This document shows positions 1-10,479 of a stretch of DNA of 42,942 nt, one piece after another. The first letter of the stretch is position 1. Each line of letters opens with the position of its first letter. The notes under the pieces are model-generated. The model was not told the origin of the DNA. It did no database searches and was given only the letters and a program-made list of their open reading frames with translations. The position numbers were made by a program, and so were the translations under genes. This DNA comes from Pholiota molesta (Eukaryota > Basidiomycota > Agaricomycetes > Agaricales > Strophariaceae), in the NCBI GenBank assembly GCA_014925825.1, contig JACGCK010000319.1, forward strand, positions 1 through 42,942. Reading direction: 5' to 3'.

Positions 1-987
1 TGCACGAGCCCATGACCGATCTCATACAACTTCTCAACACACTCGTCACCCCCGCAAGGCGATATTCTGGTCAAGGGTGTGGATGATATGGTCCCCCGCC
101 CCGATGAGGCTGAGAAGTAAGCCAATTTGCAATTTTTGATTTTATGTGATTTTATCTCTTACTTTCTTTACACCAGAGCTATCTACGCCGGCCTCAACTA
201 CTCCATCGCCGACATCGAAGAAGCCGCCGGCGCGTCAATCGCGCTCTCCTCCGACAAAGTGTCCGTCCTCATGGGCCGCATGCGCGAGCCCAGTCTCTCG
301 ATCCACGGCATCGAAGGCGCGTTCAGCGGCGCCGGCGCCAAGACGGTGATCCCCGCCAAGGTCTCCGGGAAGTTCAGCATCCGCCTCGTGCCGCCCCAGA
401 CGCCCGACGCCGTCGACCCCCTGGTGATCGCGCACTTGGAGAAGGCGTTCGCGGCGCTGGGGAGCAAGAACAAGCTCGTCATTGAGAATTTGCATGGCGG
501 CAAGCCGTGGATTGCGGACCACCGTCATTGGAATTTCGAGGCTGCGAAAAAGGCTACTAAGGTAGGCTTGTTTTCGATTTTTTTTTCGGACGCCGTTTAG
601 CAAATCGAAGTGCGGTGGCTGATGTGCATTTTTTTGGGTTTTGTAGGAGGTGTACGGTCAAGATCCCGATTTGACGCGCGAAGGAGGGTCGATCCCCGTT
701 ACGCTTACGTTCGCGGAATCGTTGGGCGTCAACGTCTTACTGCTCCCTATGGGACGTGGAGATGATGGAGCACAGTAAGTGATCGTGCAATAAATCTTCT
801 AATCATCTATGATACTGATGTGTCGCTATTAGCTCAACCAACGAGAAATTAGACAGGTCAAACTTCATCGAAGGGGTACGTTTACTTTTTCGATGTTCAA
901 ATTTTAAGATTTTGTGTTTATTGGCTTTTGTTCCAGTCGAAACTTTTAGGAACGTACCTTTACGAACTAGCTGCTATCTCCAAATGA
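1..987 (+). CDS. DUG1: M20-family metallopeptidase (Dug1/CNDP-type dipeptidase), 5' truncated by window edge, one frameshift
   Basis: C-terminal part of a cytosolic zinc dipeptidase of the Dug1/carnosinase type, which cleaves Cys-Gly and other dipeptides in glutathione turnover. Exons as read: <1-116, 177-561, 647-774, 833-875, 937-987; all introns are GT-AG and 58-85 nt. Family signatures are visible. HEPMTDL lies at the left edge. [19 protein letters not shown] is the dimer-domain segment with its His. [10 protein letters not shown] carries the conserved Glu, and DDGAHSTNEK the late zinc-ligand His. The protein ends [12 protein letters not shown] then TGA, the usual C-terminus. At base 57 the reading frame slips by one: the residues before (LVTPA) and after (GDILVKGV) match the family without a gap but lie in different frames. 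This is one extra base or two missing, either a consensus error or a real lesion. The N-terminal metal-binding half is outside the window. Confidence 0.85.
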
Positions 988-1888
988 GCAGTAGTGTTGC
1001 TGGGCGAGATGAGAGCAAGGAAAATTCCTGTTTAACTCAAACGGCAGGTCGAAATATGGAGCAGAAGGTGGACTCGGATGTACATAGGCGCCCATCCAGA
1101 AGAATCAGCACCCCCTTCGAACTACACTGTATGTAAATGTCGTAACAATCAAGGATCATTCAGATTTGTATCTTTTCTCGCACCCCGACGTTCTACGTCA
1201 TCAGCGCTTTGGTGCCCATAGCTAGCCCTAGCTCCGCGTCTAACGAAATTACACTGCCTCCGAACTTTCTATGAACTTGTTGTGGGACGTCCTCGTCCCC
1301 ACAGCTTTCCTCACTGCCTTCGGTCGCCTGTACATACGAGTACATGACATGATAAAGTCCAGGCCCAGGCAGCGTGGTAGGCGGTGCATTTACATTGATC
1401 CTGATGCAGTGTACATCCACTGCATTACGAGATAGGTGGAATTGCCCAATTCCTCAAATCTAATCAGTAGCTACTGATATGCTTTGCAGTAGTTAAATCA
1501 AGCGGTATTTTCTTTGAGTCAGGAATATATTTTATTTATGTATGGGCTCCTAATGAAATATTTATGCGTACAAGCACAACCGCTCAACGCTTAGCGCTTA
1601 GCTCTGGACACCTATGTTTGGGAGACTTAGGTGCCCGACAATCCGGATAAACTTATGCAGATTTCTGCAGACCTGTACGGTACAGAAATACTTAAGGTGT
1701 AGACAGACAGATCGTGGGGATCTTCACACGTCCTTTAATTTGAAAACGTTGAGTCCTGACAGATCGGAAATGCATTGCCAAATTCTTATAAGTACTTGTA
1801 CAGACAATGAGTACAGGGGAACGCAGTTTCTCGTCTGATTATTTCTACCTAACTCGTCATTGATTTTTGACCGTGAACACAGTACACA
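988..1888. other. intergenic, no gene recognised
   Basis: Between the dipeptidase stop and the HET-gene start. Only short ORFs (about 75 codons) without recognisable motifs or convincing splice structure are present. It presumably holds the dipeptidase 3' UTR and the promoter of the HET gene. Confidence 0.5.
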
Positions 1889-4800
1889 ATGTCATCTGAA
1901 TGGTCTGGTATGTTATAATTCTATGACCTACATCGTGATCTTTCTGCGACTGTATATGGATAGGTCCGAATGCACAAGCGCAGGCGCTGCTTCAAACACT
2001 GTGTAATTTCATTCTGCCGCTCATCCACACAGCTATTGGGCAGACCACAATGGGTATGTATCACGTAAATTATGTTCTTAATTCAAATAATATCCACGCG
2101 GCTATAGAGGCAAAACAGATTTCCTTGGGAATCGAAGCGAATGAACTTGTCGTCGAGCTGGAGAAATTTATATTTAGCACGATATCACGCTCTCATGAAA
2201 CTAGGTAGACTTTGTTTAAACCTCGCCTTACCCATAGAATTTCGTTTGAACAACGTTTGAACAAAGCCTTTGTTAAACAGACTCCCTTGATTGAAAACCT
2301 TTGTTTAAACAAATGTGTTCAAACATAATTAATGCTTGTTTAAACATGATGGTTGCTCGTTCAATCAGGATTTCTTTATTTGAGATATACAACATAATAT
2401 TTGTTTAAACTAATGTTGTTTAAATGAACTTGTTTAAACGAACAAACATTGTTTAAACGAGCCTGTTTAAACGAACGAACATTGTTTAAACGAGCCTGTT
2501 TAAACGAACGAACGTTGTTTAAACGAAGCAAGTTCTTGTTTAAACAACTGTTTAAACAAACTTCGCTGTTCAAACGAAGTTTGCTTAAACAGGTTGTGTT
2601 CACCGAGGTCGTCGTGGCCGCACCCCTACGCACCTGGGTGATGTGCGCTCGTCGCCGCCATCATCTCCGTTGTGCTCGAGCCTCGCACCACCCACTGAGA
2701 TGCCCTCGGAAGCGAGTATCAGAGTGGGAGGCTCACCCCTACACGCGGTAACCAACCCCGTCGCCCTTGTCATGCTTGCATGTCCTTCAATGTCGAGTGT
2801 GGGTGTCGTTGTCGAGCACAGGTATCGCGGTTGTTGACGAGAGCAGCTGGGTGGGCGGAGGTGAAGAGGGTGTTGGCGTAGCTTTGCATCCGAACAATCA
2901 ACATAGAATTCAAGCTCCGCTGCCGACGCGGAGCTTGAATTCTTTGTTGATTGTTCGACATTGAACTTCGCGTTCTGCCATCATCCTACCACCACCACCA
3001 CCTCCTCCTCCACCGCCACTTCAGCCCCTCACCCCTCGCCTACGCCCATCAAGATCTGCCCTCTATAGTGATGAATGCCGGGGATGAAAATTGGAGGGAA
3101 GACCCGATGAGAGGGAGATCCCAAAGGTGCGTGGCCCGCCGTTTCAACCAGCCTCCATCTGACACCCTCCGCCTTCCAGCTCCTTGCGAGCGCGACGACG
3201 AGCACGCTTGTTTTACCCACCCACATCTTCTCTGCTGCCACCATCCCCATTCACCACCATGCCCATTTGCCGTCGCCGCCCACCCACGGCTTCATGCACC
3301 CGCCGAGGGCAATGACAGCCCATTCCACTCGCCATTGTCTCCCGCCGACGCCGGGGACAAACTACAAAAGCTGACACGACGCAGGGGTGAACAATGTAGT
3401 AGGTTTTTAGAACAACTGTAGATTTACATAAGTATTACATGTAAACTGTGTATCTAAATTGTACACTTGAATATATAATTTGTTTGAACATGATTAATTA
3501 GTTTGAACACGTTTAAACGGATTGAACTGTATCTAACAACGAGAGACTTTGATTAAAAAAATTCATGTTTAAACATGTTTAAACAGTGTTAACACGTTCA
3601 AACAAAATTCTATGGGTAAGGCGAGGTTTAAACAAAGTCTACCTGGTTACGGCGCTCTCAGCCACAACGTAGCCAGGATATCGCCATCGAGGCTACATTG
3701 CCAGTACATGCGGACGAAGGCAAAGATTGGTTTGATTATTTGGAAGGTACTGATCTCAAACATAATATAATTTTATCGATGTTTGTATACTGAATTGCAT
3801 TGCCGATAGGGACAAACTGGCTATGGGACATACTCATTGACAGTGCTCCAGACTATGAAGTGACGTTCAGAGGAAATCCGACTGGTGAAAAAAACTCGGG
3901 AAATTTTCCAGAGAACCAGAGCATGATACACCCAATACCCAAGGCAATGAAACCCAATGACTTCGAGGAAGGTGACCGACTTCCTATAACCATCCGAATC
4001 TAAAAATAGATTAATCAACAATCCATTCAGCTCTAGTAAACAAATTGCAAGCTCTGCGAAGACACATTACCCAGAAGATGCCAATTCGTCTCTTGTGCTT
4101 CGAGCCCTGCCATTCAAAATTCAAAATTTCCCTCCTCGAAAGGGCGGATATCTATGACTATCTCGCCCCGAAAGTCCGCGCTGATTTCAGCCACGGGCAG
4201 CCTTTGTCTTACCACTTTGGAGCGAGGGATTACTTAAGATATGCTATCTTGTCGCATACTTGGAATCAAACTCCGGGAGAATTGACCTTTTCTGACTGGC
4301 AGAGAATATCTCTCGATGAGCAACACCCAAAATGTCGAAAACTCGTCAATTTTTGTAAAGCCGCATGGGAGGACCACGGACTCACTTTAGGCTGGATTGA
4401 CACGGTTTGCATCAACAAAGAGAGCAGTGCCGAACTCGACGAATCTATCCGCTCCATGTATACATGGTACTCCAACGCCGAGGTCTGTATCACCTATCTT
4501 GCAGGAACTGAAATATTGTCGAATATCCATAATGACCCTTGGTTTACTCGGGGGTGGACTTTGCAGGAGCTGGTCGCTCCATATCGCATCAAATTCTACG
4601 ACATGTATTGGACTCAATTTTGTTGCGGCCCCCTCTCGGACAAATTAGGCGATAAAGAAGACTCAAGCTCAAGTTTGATTCAACAGGAAATCACACTTGC
4701 GACTACAATCACACGAGGCGAGCTACAGAATATCCAGCATACACCCATCTCACGTAGAATGGAATTGGTGGCCAAGCGGCAAGTAACGCGTGAAGAAGAT

Positions 4801-5571
4801 ATTGCGTATTGCCTCATGGGACTCTTTGATGTCAGTATCTCTACTGCGTATGGCGAGGGCGTTGACCGCGCATTTTTCCGCCTTATGGAGGAGATATTCC
4901 GCTCTACCAAAGACGTTTCCGATATCTTTAACTGGGCGGGTGGCCGCACATCTGTTAACCGGCAACCTATTACCTCGCTTTTCCCTTCCCGTCCATCCGA
5001 CTACCTCAATCGCTCGCCAAACGCGCAGTTGCATCCGTGGCATCCGATAAAACCACTCATACTTACGCACTTGGGATTGAGGATACCAATCTTACTGATG
5101 CCTGCAATGCCAATTCGCGAGCTTGAATCGGTCTTGGACTATCAGCCTATTGGAGACTACCATTGCTCCACTATAACAATTGCTCCGTTCTCACACCACC
5201 TCAATGGTAACCGAGTAATCCTACCCAAATATTACCACCTACTAGACAAGAGGGTCTCTGGACCAAATGGCGCATACACGATTGAACTTTGGGAGACGAC
5301 TATGAAGATAAACCTGGCATTCGGAATATTGAACGTGGAAGAACTGGGAACAAAGATCTGCATCCCTAAAACGTGTCTTGCCGTATTTCTTGAATTGTTT
5401 GAAAATGAGAGAAGTGGGATTCCCTCGGTGGTTTGCCAAAAGGTATACACCAAAGAGCCCATTGTTTTCGATCTCAAAAAGACTGGAAATGATGGACTTG
5501 GAATCTATTACCAGATCGAAAGAAGTCAGCTGGAGATTCATGGAATGAAGTTAGCCACTTTGAGCTTGTAG
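1889..5571 (+). CDS. HET-domain (heterokaryon-incompatibility-type) protein, 5' part interrupted by a foldback element
   Basis: Proposed exons: 1889-1907, 1964-2053, 2108-2204, 3643-3746, 3810-3971, 4031-5571. With the element 2205-3642 removed they total 2013 nt, or 670 codons plus stop, in one frame. The HET domain (PF06985) starts near residue 228 with YAILSHTW. It continues through LGWIDTVCINKESSAELDES, SMYTWYSNAEVCITYL and WFTRGWTLQELVAP, the three classic blocks. HET domains in other fungi mediate non-self recognition and cell death; this protein's own partner is unknown. The N-terminal 157 residues match no family I recognise. The intron 3972-4030 matters: it joins the upstream exons to the large HET exon in phase. 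Without it the upstream part stops at 4003. An ATG at 4078 (MPIRLLCFEP) could start a 497-residue protein from the last exon alone, avoiding the insertion. The HET exon itself is intact, so the gene may still be partly functional. Confidence 0.72.
2205..2251 (+). repeat. left terminal inverted repeat of the foldback element
   Basis: A 47-nt sequence whose reverse complement is found at 3596-3642 with a single mismatch. Its first two bases, GT followed by AGAC, also resemble a splice donor directly after the interrupted exon. Confidence 0.85.
2212..2560. repeat. array of GTTTAAAC octamers (left flank of element)
   Basis: The 8-bp palindrome GTTTAAAC occurs about a dozen times here, commonly written as TTGTTTAAACGA. 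A roughly 34-bp unit (GTTTAAACGAACGAACATT plus a second octamer) is tandemly repeated around 2430-2530. Variants such as GTTCAAAC and GTTTGAAC fill the gaps. About four further copies lie at 3510-3630 near the other end. The octamer is largely absent from the rest of the window. Confidence 0.85.
2891..2957. repeat. long internal hairpin of the element
   Basis: Arms 2891-2920 and 2928-2957 are reverse complements over 30 bp with one mismatch, around a 7-nt loop. The stem contains GAATTCAAGCTCCGC and its complement. It lies near the centre of the GC-rich core and could be a relic of a smaller nested inverted-repeat element. Confidence 0.8.
3596..3642 (-). repeat. right terminal inverted repeat of the foldback element
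   Basis: Partner of the 47-nt left terminal repeat, one mismatch. The coding frame of the HET gene resumes immediately after it, at base 3643. Confidence 0.85.
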
Positions 5572-6338
5572 ATAATGCAAATACCAAACAGAAGATTGGA
5601 CTGCTATGATGTTTGTACGCTCGCTTACGCACGCACTGTCTTAGAATAGCGACTGTTCTCGCACCTCGAGTGACAATTCATGTAACTGTTTAACTTGGAG
5701 CTCTTGTCGTAGGGTGGGTGAGCGGAGCCGGCCATGAGATATACGCAGTGCCCACCAGCATCATGTTGGCAAGAACTCTCTGCATCAGACATGACGATTG
5801 CATTTCAGTAGAATTCAGATATATATAAAAAGCGTACACAAGTCAATCACCCAACGAGGCACGGTAATAAACTATGCAACGTCTACTCCCTTGCCTAAAA
5901 AATCGGAAGGCTAATTTATGTGAGGGGACGGGAATTGATGTGTTCTCGAAAGTTGAAAAAAGGGTTATATACTACAAAATATATGGGCATGTGAGAGGCA
6001 TGAATGCAATGGGTCTAAGTACTCTACGAAGAGTCTTCAGGTTAGCGTGGACGACGAAGGCATGATGATAAGGAGGTTCGATAGAAAGGTAAGCAAAAGG
6101 TTGACGGCGTGGTCTAGTCATGCTGCGTAAAGGTACGCCCAGGGGCCAGCATGTCGAAAGAATAGGCGGTAGATATGGTACTTGAGCACCGCAATGGGCA
6201 ATACGGGAGGTTTGGGAATTCGAAGGTAGAGCGCCGAAAGGAAGATGGAGGAAAGGCAGAAAAAAAAACGTTAAAGCAAGAACAGAACGCAAGATGAAAA
6301 CGAAAGAAATGTATAAAAAAAATCGCCATTTCGCTTCC
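5572..6338. other. convergent intergenic region
   Basis: Lies between the 3' ends of the HET gene (+) and LCB2 (-), so it should hold both 3' UTRs. A TATA-like run near 5818-5830 precedes a 63-codon ORF (5874-6065), but that ORF has no recognisable feature. Nothing else supportable was seen. Confidence 0.5.
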
Positions 6339-8891
6339 TTATGCTTTGCCCAGCTCCTCCGCTTGCCTTATCACTTCCTCCAGACTCCACCGCTCCTTCT
6401 TCGGAATACCATGCTTCAAATCCAACACATCCCCCACCTCATCGCACGCGCGGAGGACACAATCCACATCCTCCTTCGTGTGCGCCGCGCTCACGCAGAA
6501 GCGCACGCGGCTCGTCACCAGCGGCGTCGCCGGGTACGCCACGACGACGACGACGATCGGCGTCTGCCGGTCCTTCATCATGCGGTGGAACATGTTCATC
6601 TTGCCCGGGTTGAACAGCAGCAGCGGGACGATGGGCGACGCGGGGTGCCCGTACGTGATGAACCCGAGCTTGATGAGGCCGTTGTGCAGGTATCGCGAGT
6701 TGAATGCGAGGCGGCGCAGACGCGTGGTGCCTTCCGCGCCGGAGGCCAGGACGGGAGGGAGGTTGAGCCAGGAAGGGAGCGCCGCGGCGGGTGCGGGGCC
6801 AGGATGGTGATACTCCTCTTCCTGGTGGGTGATGGCCTTGGCTGATAATGGTTCGGTGGGTACAGCAATACCCATGATGCTGGCCATGCTGGCTACGACT
6901 TGGGTCAAGACCGGGGGGGACATCGCCTCGGCATATGCACCAGAGTGTCCGTATACTCGCATGCGGTCAATGAGCTGTTTACTGCCGGCAATGTAACCTC
7001 CGGCGGCACCGAAAGACTTTGTGAACGTTCCCATGAGAATATCGATTGACCTGGGGTTAATGTTGAAGTAATCAGCGACTCCACGGCCGTGCGGGCCGAG
7101 GGCACCGATCGAGTGGGCTTCGTCGACGAAGAGGTAGAACTATCCAATAAAGGTTATAATGATACCATTTTAGGTAATAAAGGAAGCAGCAGCAACTTAC
7201 CTTGTACTTTTGTTTCAGCGCGATTACCACAGGCAGATTCACCAGTGTGCCTTCCATGCTATAAAGCCCCTCTACGATCACCAGAATCTTCTTCCATGGT
7301 CGATGCGTCTTTGGCTGGCCCTGGCTGATAACCTCACGAAGAAGCGCTTCGAGAGCCTCCATGTTGTTGTGCTTGAACATACGAACATGCGCACCACTAA
7401 GGCGGACACCGAAACGGATCGAGGCATGGTTGAACTCGTCGGAAATGACCAGGCAGCCCTTACTCACGAGGGCAGGAATGAACGTCGAGTTCGTGGCAAA
7501 GCCCATGGAGCTGATCACCGCGTCCTCCATGCCCACGAACTTGGCCACAAGTGCCTCGCTGATCGTGTGGAGGTCACTTGTACCTGACTCGAGCCGTGAG
7601 CCAAGGGTCGATACGCCGTACCGCTTGACTGATTCCTCGACAGCATCCGCGCATCCACCACGTGCCTGAGCGAATCCAAGGTAGTTGTAAGAGGAAATGT
7701 TGAGCGCGCGTGTTCGTGTGCCGGTAAACAGCTGGGTGTGATTGTAATCAGGCGAGATGCGGTCCAACAAGAGAATTGTGCGTCCTGCAACACCGGTCAC
7801 AGGTTGCGAGAAGCATTCGTCCATGCGCGTCTTCAACCGACGTGTGTAGAAGGAATCAAAGTCGGAGTTTAATGGCGCATAGCCCTAAGGAATAGATATG
7901 TATCAGCAGTGCTCGAAGCAACATTAGGAAGAATTGAATGATGATTGGGCAACATTGCAAATATTCGGCCTCGACAACGGAATCCAAGATGGAAAGCTGC
8001 TCAAAAGCGCAGCTTCATGCAAAAAAAGTCGCTTCGCATGTTATAACCGCAGCAAACATAATTCGACAAACGGCGAGCAAATGTGGTTGCTGCGAAGCTG
8101 CGTGATTGATGCAATTTGCAACCTGCACGATATGCTTGCTCCGAACTGCGAGAATTTTCCGAAAGAAAATTCATGAGAAGATATGGAGCGACAGTAATCT
8201 TCGTCCATCGAGTGCGATGTAACAAAGTGAAGCAATATCCCACTACCATCACGCATCACGTCGAAAGGGGCCGGTCAACACCGCACGTACAACCGCAGAC
8301 AAAAAAGGACAAAAATAGGACAACAACACTCACATCTCGGGGAATCAAGTGGTGATAGCTCGCTGGACTCAGCCGTTTGCCAACAAAATCCCTTATGTGA
8401 CCCAAGACAATGAGGATGAGGTAGCTGATGTAGGTCGACAGGAGGATGTAGTATGGCGGGTCTTGCTCAACGTGGGGTTCAAGCGGCGTTCCGAGCTTAT
8501 GTTGGCTTACCGTGCGGTATGCCTCGTTTGCGCAGTGTCCAAACTCGGTGTGCACGGTGGTGAAGACTTGCTCGGAGGTAGGCGGGCGTAGGGGCAAGAG
8601 CAAACCATCCGCGTTGGACATCTCGCCCATGCGCTCGGCCTCGTGGAGAACGGTGTCCTCGGATGAGGAGGTGACGGAAGACGAGAGCGACAGGGCTGGG
8701 GTGGAAATGGTCGACGCGCCTGACGAACCTGTGCGTGCACGGGCGGAAGCATCGGCCTGTGACAGCGCAGAGAGGTAGGATGCCGCAGATGCAGGGAGAA
8801 CCGGGTTGGCTGAGCGCTTCTTGAATATCGAGGACGATTGAGAGGCTTTGCTCAGCGCCATCGGCGAAGGCAATGGCGAGCTCATGGGCAT
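6339..8891 (-). CDS. LCB2: serine palmitoyltransferase catalytic subunit 2 (LCB2)
   Basis: Pyridoxal-phosphate enzyme of the endoplasmic reticulum that, with LCB1, condenses serine and palmitoyl-CoA to 3-ketodihydrosphingosine, the first step of sphingolipid synthesis. Exons (minus strand) 8891-8334, 7884-7201 and 7139-6339 give 680 residues, the normal fungal size, all in frame. A Ser/Ala-rich N-terminus is followed by a membrane segment near residues 145-165 (YYILLSTYISYLILIVLGHI). Next come the alpha-oxoamine synthase core with NISSYNYLGFA, the DEAHSIGALGPHGRGV block, and GTFTKSFGAAGGYIAG. Lys455 in the last is the predicted PLP lysine. The intron donors are GTGAG and GTAAG. The segment HSGAYAEAMSPPV lacks one Val usual in homologues, a minor difference. 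A TCG-rich tract just upstream (8985-9010) may belong to the 5' UTR or promoter. Confidence 0.95.
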
Positions 8892-9834
8892 CCTGCTGGG
8901 GGTCGTTAAGGTGCAGGAAATGAGAGGTGACGGAGTGATGTGACTACAAAAAGGCTGCAGCCCACGAGGGTGTCGTCAAAAATATCGTCGTCGTCGTCGC
9001 TGTCGTTGTCGGCGCCGTTCAGGTCGTCTCAATGTCCTGTCGTGGGGGGAGAGAAGTTGGTTGGTTGGAAGCAATTTCGTTGTATAAAATTGGTCAGAAA
9101 CCTCACGTAACACCTCCGGGGCTTCCTTTATGGCGTGTGAATATGATGTCCCTGCAATCCTGTCCCCTTTCGGCCTTCACGTTCTTCTCTTCTGAAACCC
9201 TCTACACGCGCCTAAAGCTATATCTGAGTCAAATGTCTACATGATATGGAACATACAACACAATTTCTTTTGCAATGTTGTTGGGTCCATTTCACCCGTT
9301 CACCATTGCCCTTTGCAAACTTTTCTGTTATTATTCTACTGTCGCTGCGTCTTGGATTGCGTCAGTATGTCTTGGTCATGAATTTGCGCATCTGGCGCCC
9401 GCCCATTCATGGGATTCGGTACGGAAATTCTCTCCATACGGCGTACATATTGACGAAAAAACGCGTTCTATTGGGAATTTTGGGATGACCGCATGTTGGC
9501 ACGGAGACGAACGTTTGACGGAAATATCTCAAGCTATAAATAGTACATTCAACACTGGACTGCGTCGTTTCTGCCAGTGAGCGTTTAATTACTGCGGGGA
9601 GTGTTTCTGAAAGCAGGCCGTCAAGGCCTTCAGGTCTGGTTTCCTTTCTTCGTCACACTGCATGCAGTATAGCTTTAAAAATGCGGCCCGATTTGTACTA
9701 TCCAGCGAAGAAAATATACAGAGAAAATGTCCGGATATTTCGCCTTTCACATCGTCTTTCGTCTACCCGCTCATGATGAAAAAACTTGCTATAAAACAGT
9801 TCAGCAGTTCAGCATATAAGAAACGGAGTAGTAG
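8892..9834. other. intergenic region upstream of LCB2
   Basis: Contains the LCB2 promoter/5' UTR side with a TCG microsatellite at about 8985-9010. It also holds AT-richer sequence leading to the 3' end of the O-methyltransferase pseudogene. Overlapping ORFs at 9246-9580 in two frames show no family signature. No gene supported. Confidence 0.5.
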
Positions 9835-10375
9835 CTATGAAACCTCTAACGATATTTGGCCCAACCGATTGCGGATGGCATAAAGAAACCCATCATATCC
9901 TCTGCCGCCCAAAGTAGCGATCGTGGTGACATCTACCTCCTTATCACCTTGGATAGCCTTCAGAAGGCCGCAAATTCCCTCGCCACTGAGATGGGTGAAT
10001 GAAGAGTCGGTGATGCGCCCATAGAGAATGTCATTGTCGACAATTTGCAAAAGTGATTTGCCAGTGCGTTAAAAATCAGTATTTAAATATCGACTGGAAA
10101 GGACTGCAGAAACGTACAACAACACCGCCCTTGCAGACAAGTCTCTTCGCTCCAGCGAGGTATGTAGAGTAGGAGGTCTTATCCGCGTCGATAAAGACGA
10201 AGTCGAAGACTTCTACGGAGTGGAGCGTTGCGAGCGTGTCGGCAGCAGGTCCTTCGATGACCTCCACCTAGATGTCTACCAAAGCAATTTTCAGGTTCTT
10301 CCGTGGTCACTCAGAACAGGCTATATTTTAGTACTTGATGGTGATGAGGAAACATGTCGCATAAATCTTAAGCGC
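9835..10375 (-). pseudogene. decayed O-methyltransferase tandem copy
   Basis: A second, partial copy of the O-methyltransferase that lies intact at 10480-11367. Recognisable pieces are an exon-3 copy with VEVIEGPAADTLATLH and FVFIDADK (about 10320-10117) and an exon-4 copy with GDKEVDVTTIATLGGRGYDG (about 10050-9835). A faint exon-2 remnant lies near 10375. Four lesions are visible by comparison with the neighbour. A TAG stop at 10270-10268 replaces a Gln codon. One extra base sits just before the NLK segment. The acceptor of the last intron is AA instead of AG before the IVDN codons. The C-terminus runs on past the usual stop. Exon 1, with the SAM-binding loop, is missing. This is independent decay after a tandem duplication, not a simple consensus error. 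Confidence 0.85.
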
Positions 10376-10479
10376 TTGTGCACCCAATGAAAAGGCGCCC
10401 ATCACTTTTCAAGTTAGCATTCAAAAATGATTGATTCTAAAATGCCGAAAACCCGTAGGTTGAACAAGTCTATACATAA

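Larger units (their letters stand above)
2205..3642. mobile_element. 1.44-kb non-autonomous foldback/MITE-like element inside the HET gene
   Basis: The ends are inverted repeats of 47 nt (2205-2251 and 3596-3642) differing at one position, beginning GTAGACTTTGTTTAAACC. The element encodes no recognisable transposase. Its flanks are AT-rich arrays of GTTTAAAC, and its centre (about 2600-3420) is GC-rich, without coding signatures, and holds a 30-bp-arm hairpin. It lies exactly in a coding segment: the HET-gene codons on both sides are in frame if the 1438 bp are removed. The target duplication is unclear. CTAG on the left and CTGG on the right would be an imperfect 4-bp pair, but removing one copy would break the host frame. 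The superfamily is therefore not assigned. Confidence 0.75.

Noticed and set aside
2212..2560. Regularly spaced GTTTAAAC repeats resembling a CRISPR-like array
   Set aside because: Repeats are 8-bp palindromes with irregular short gaps, inside an inverted-repeat element in a eukaryotic genome; no cas genes.
2201..3646. CTAG/CTGG as a 4-bp target duplication of the foldback element
   Set aside because: One mismatch, and removing one copy would shift the host reading frame; not strong enough to assign a superfamily.
5874..6065. 63-codon ORF preceded by a TATA-like run
   Set aside because: No motif, no codon bias, lies in the convergent 3' flank of two genes.
6294..6845. 183-codon plus-strand ORF
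   Set aside because: Antisense shadow of the LCB2 last exon.
9275..9580. 101-codon ORF with zinc-protease-like HEFAH word
   Set aside because: Isolated word without a surrounding protease domain; overlapping ORFs in another frame; intergenic composition.
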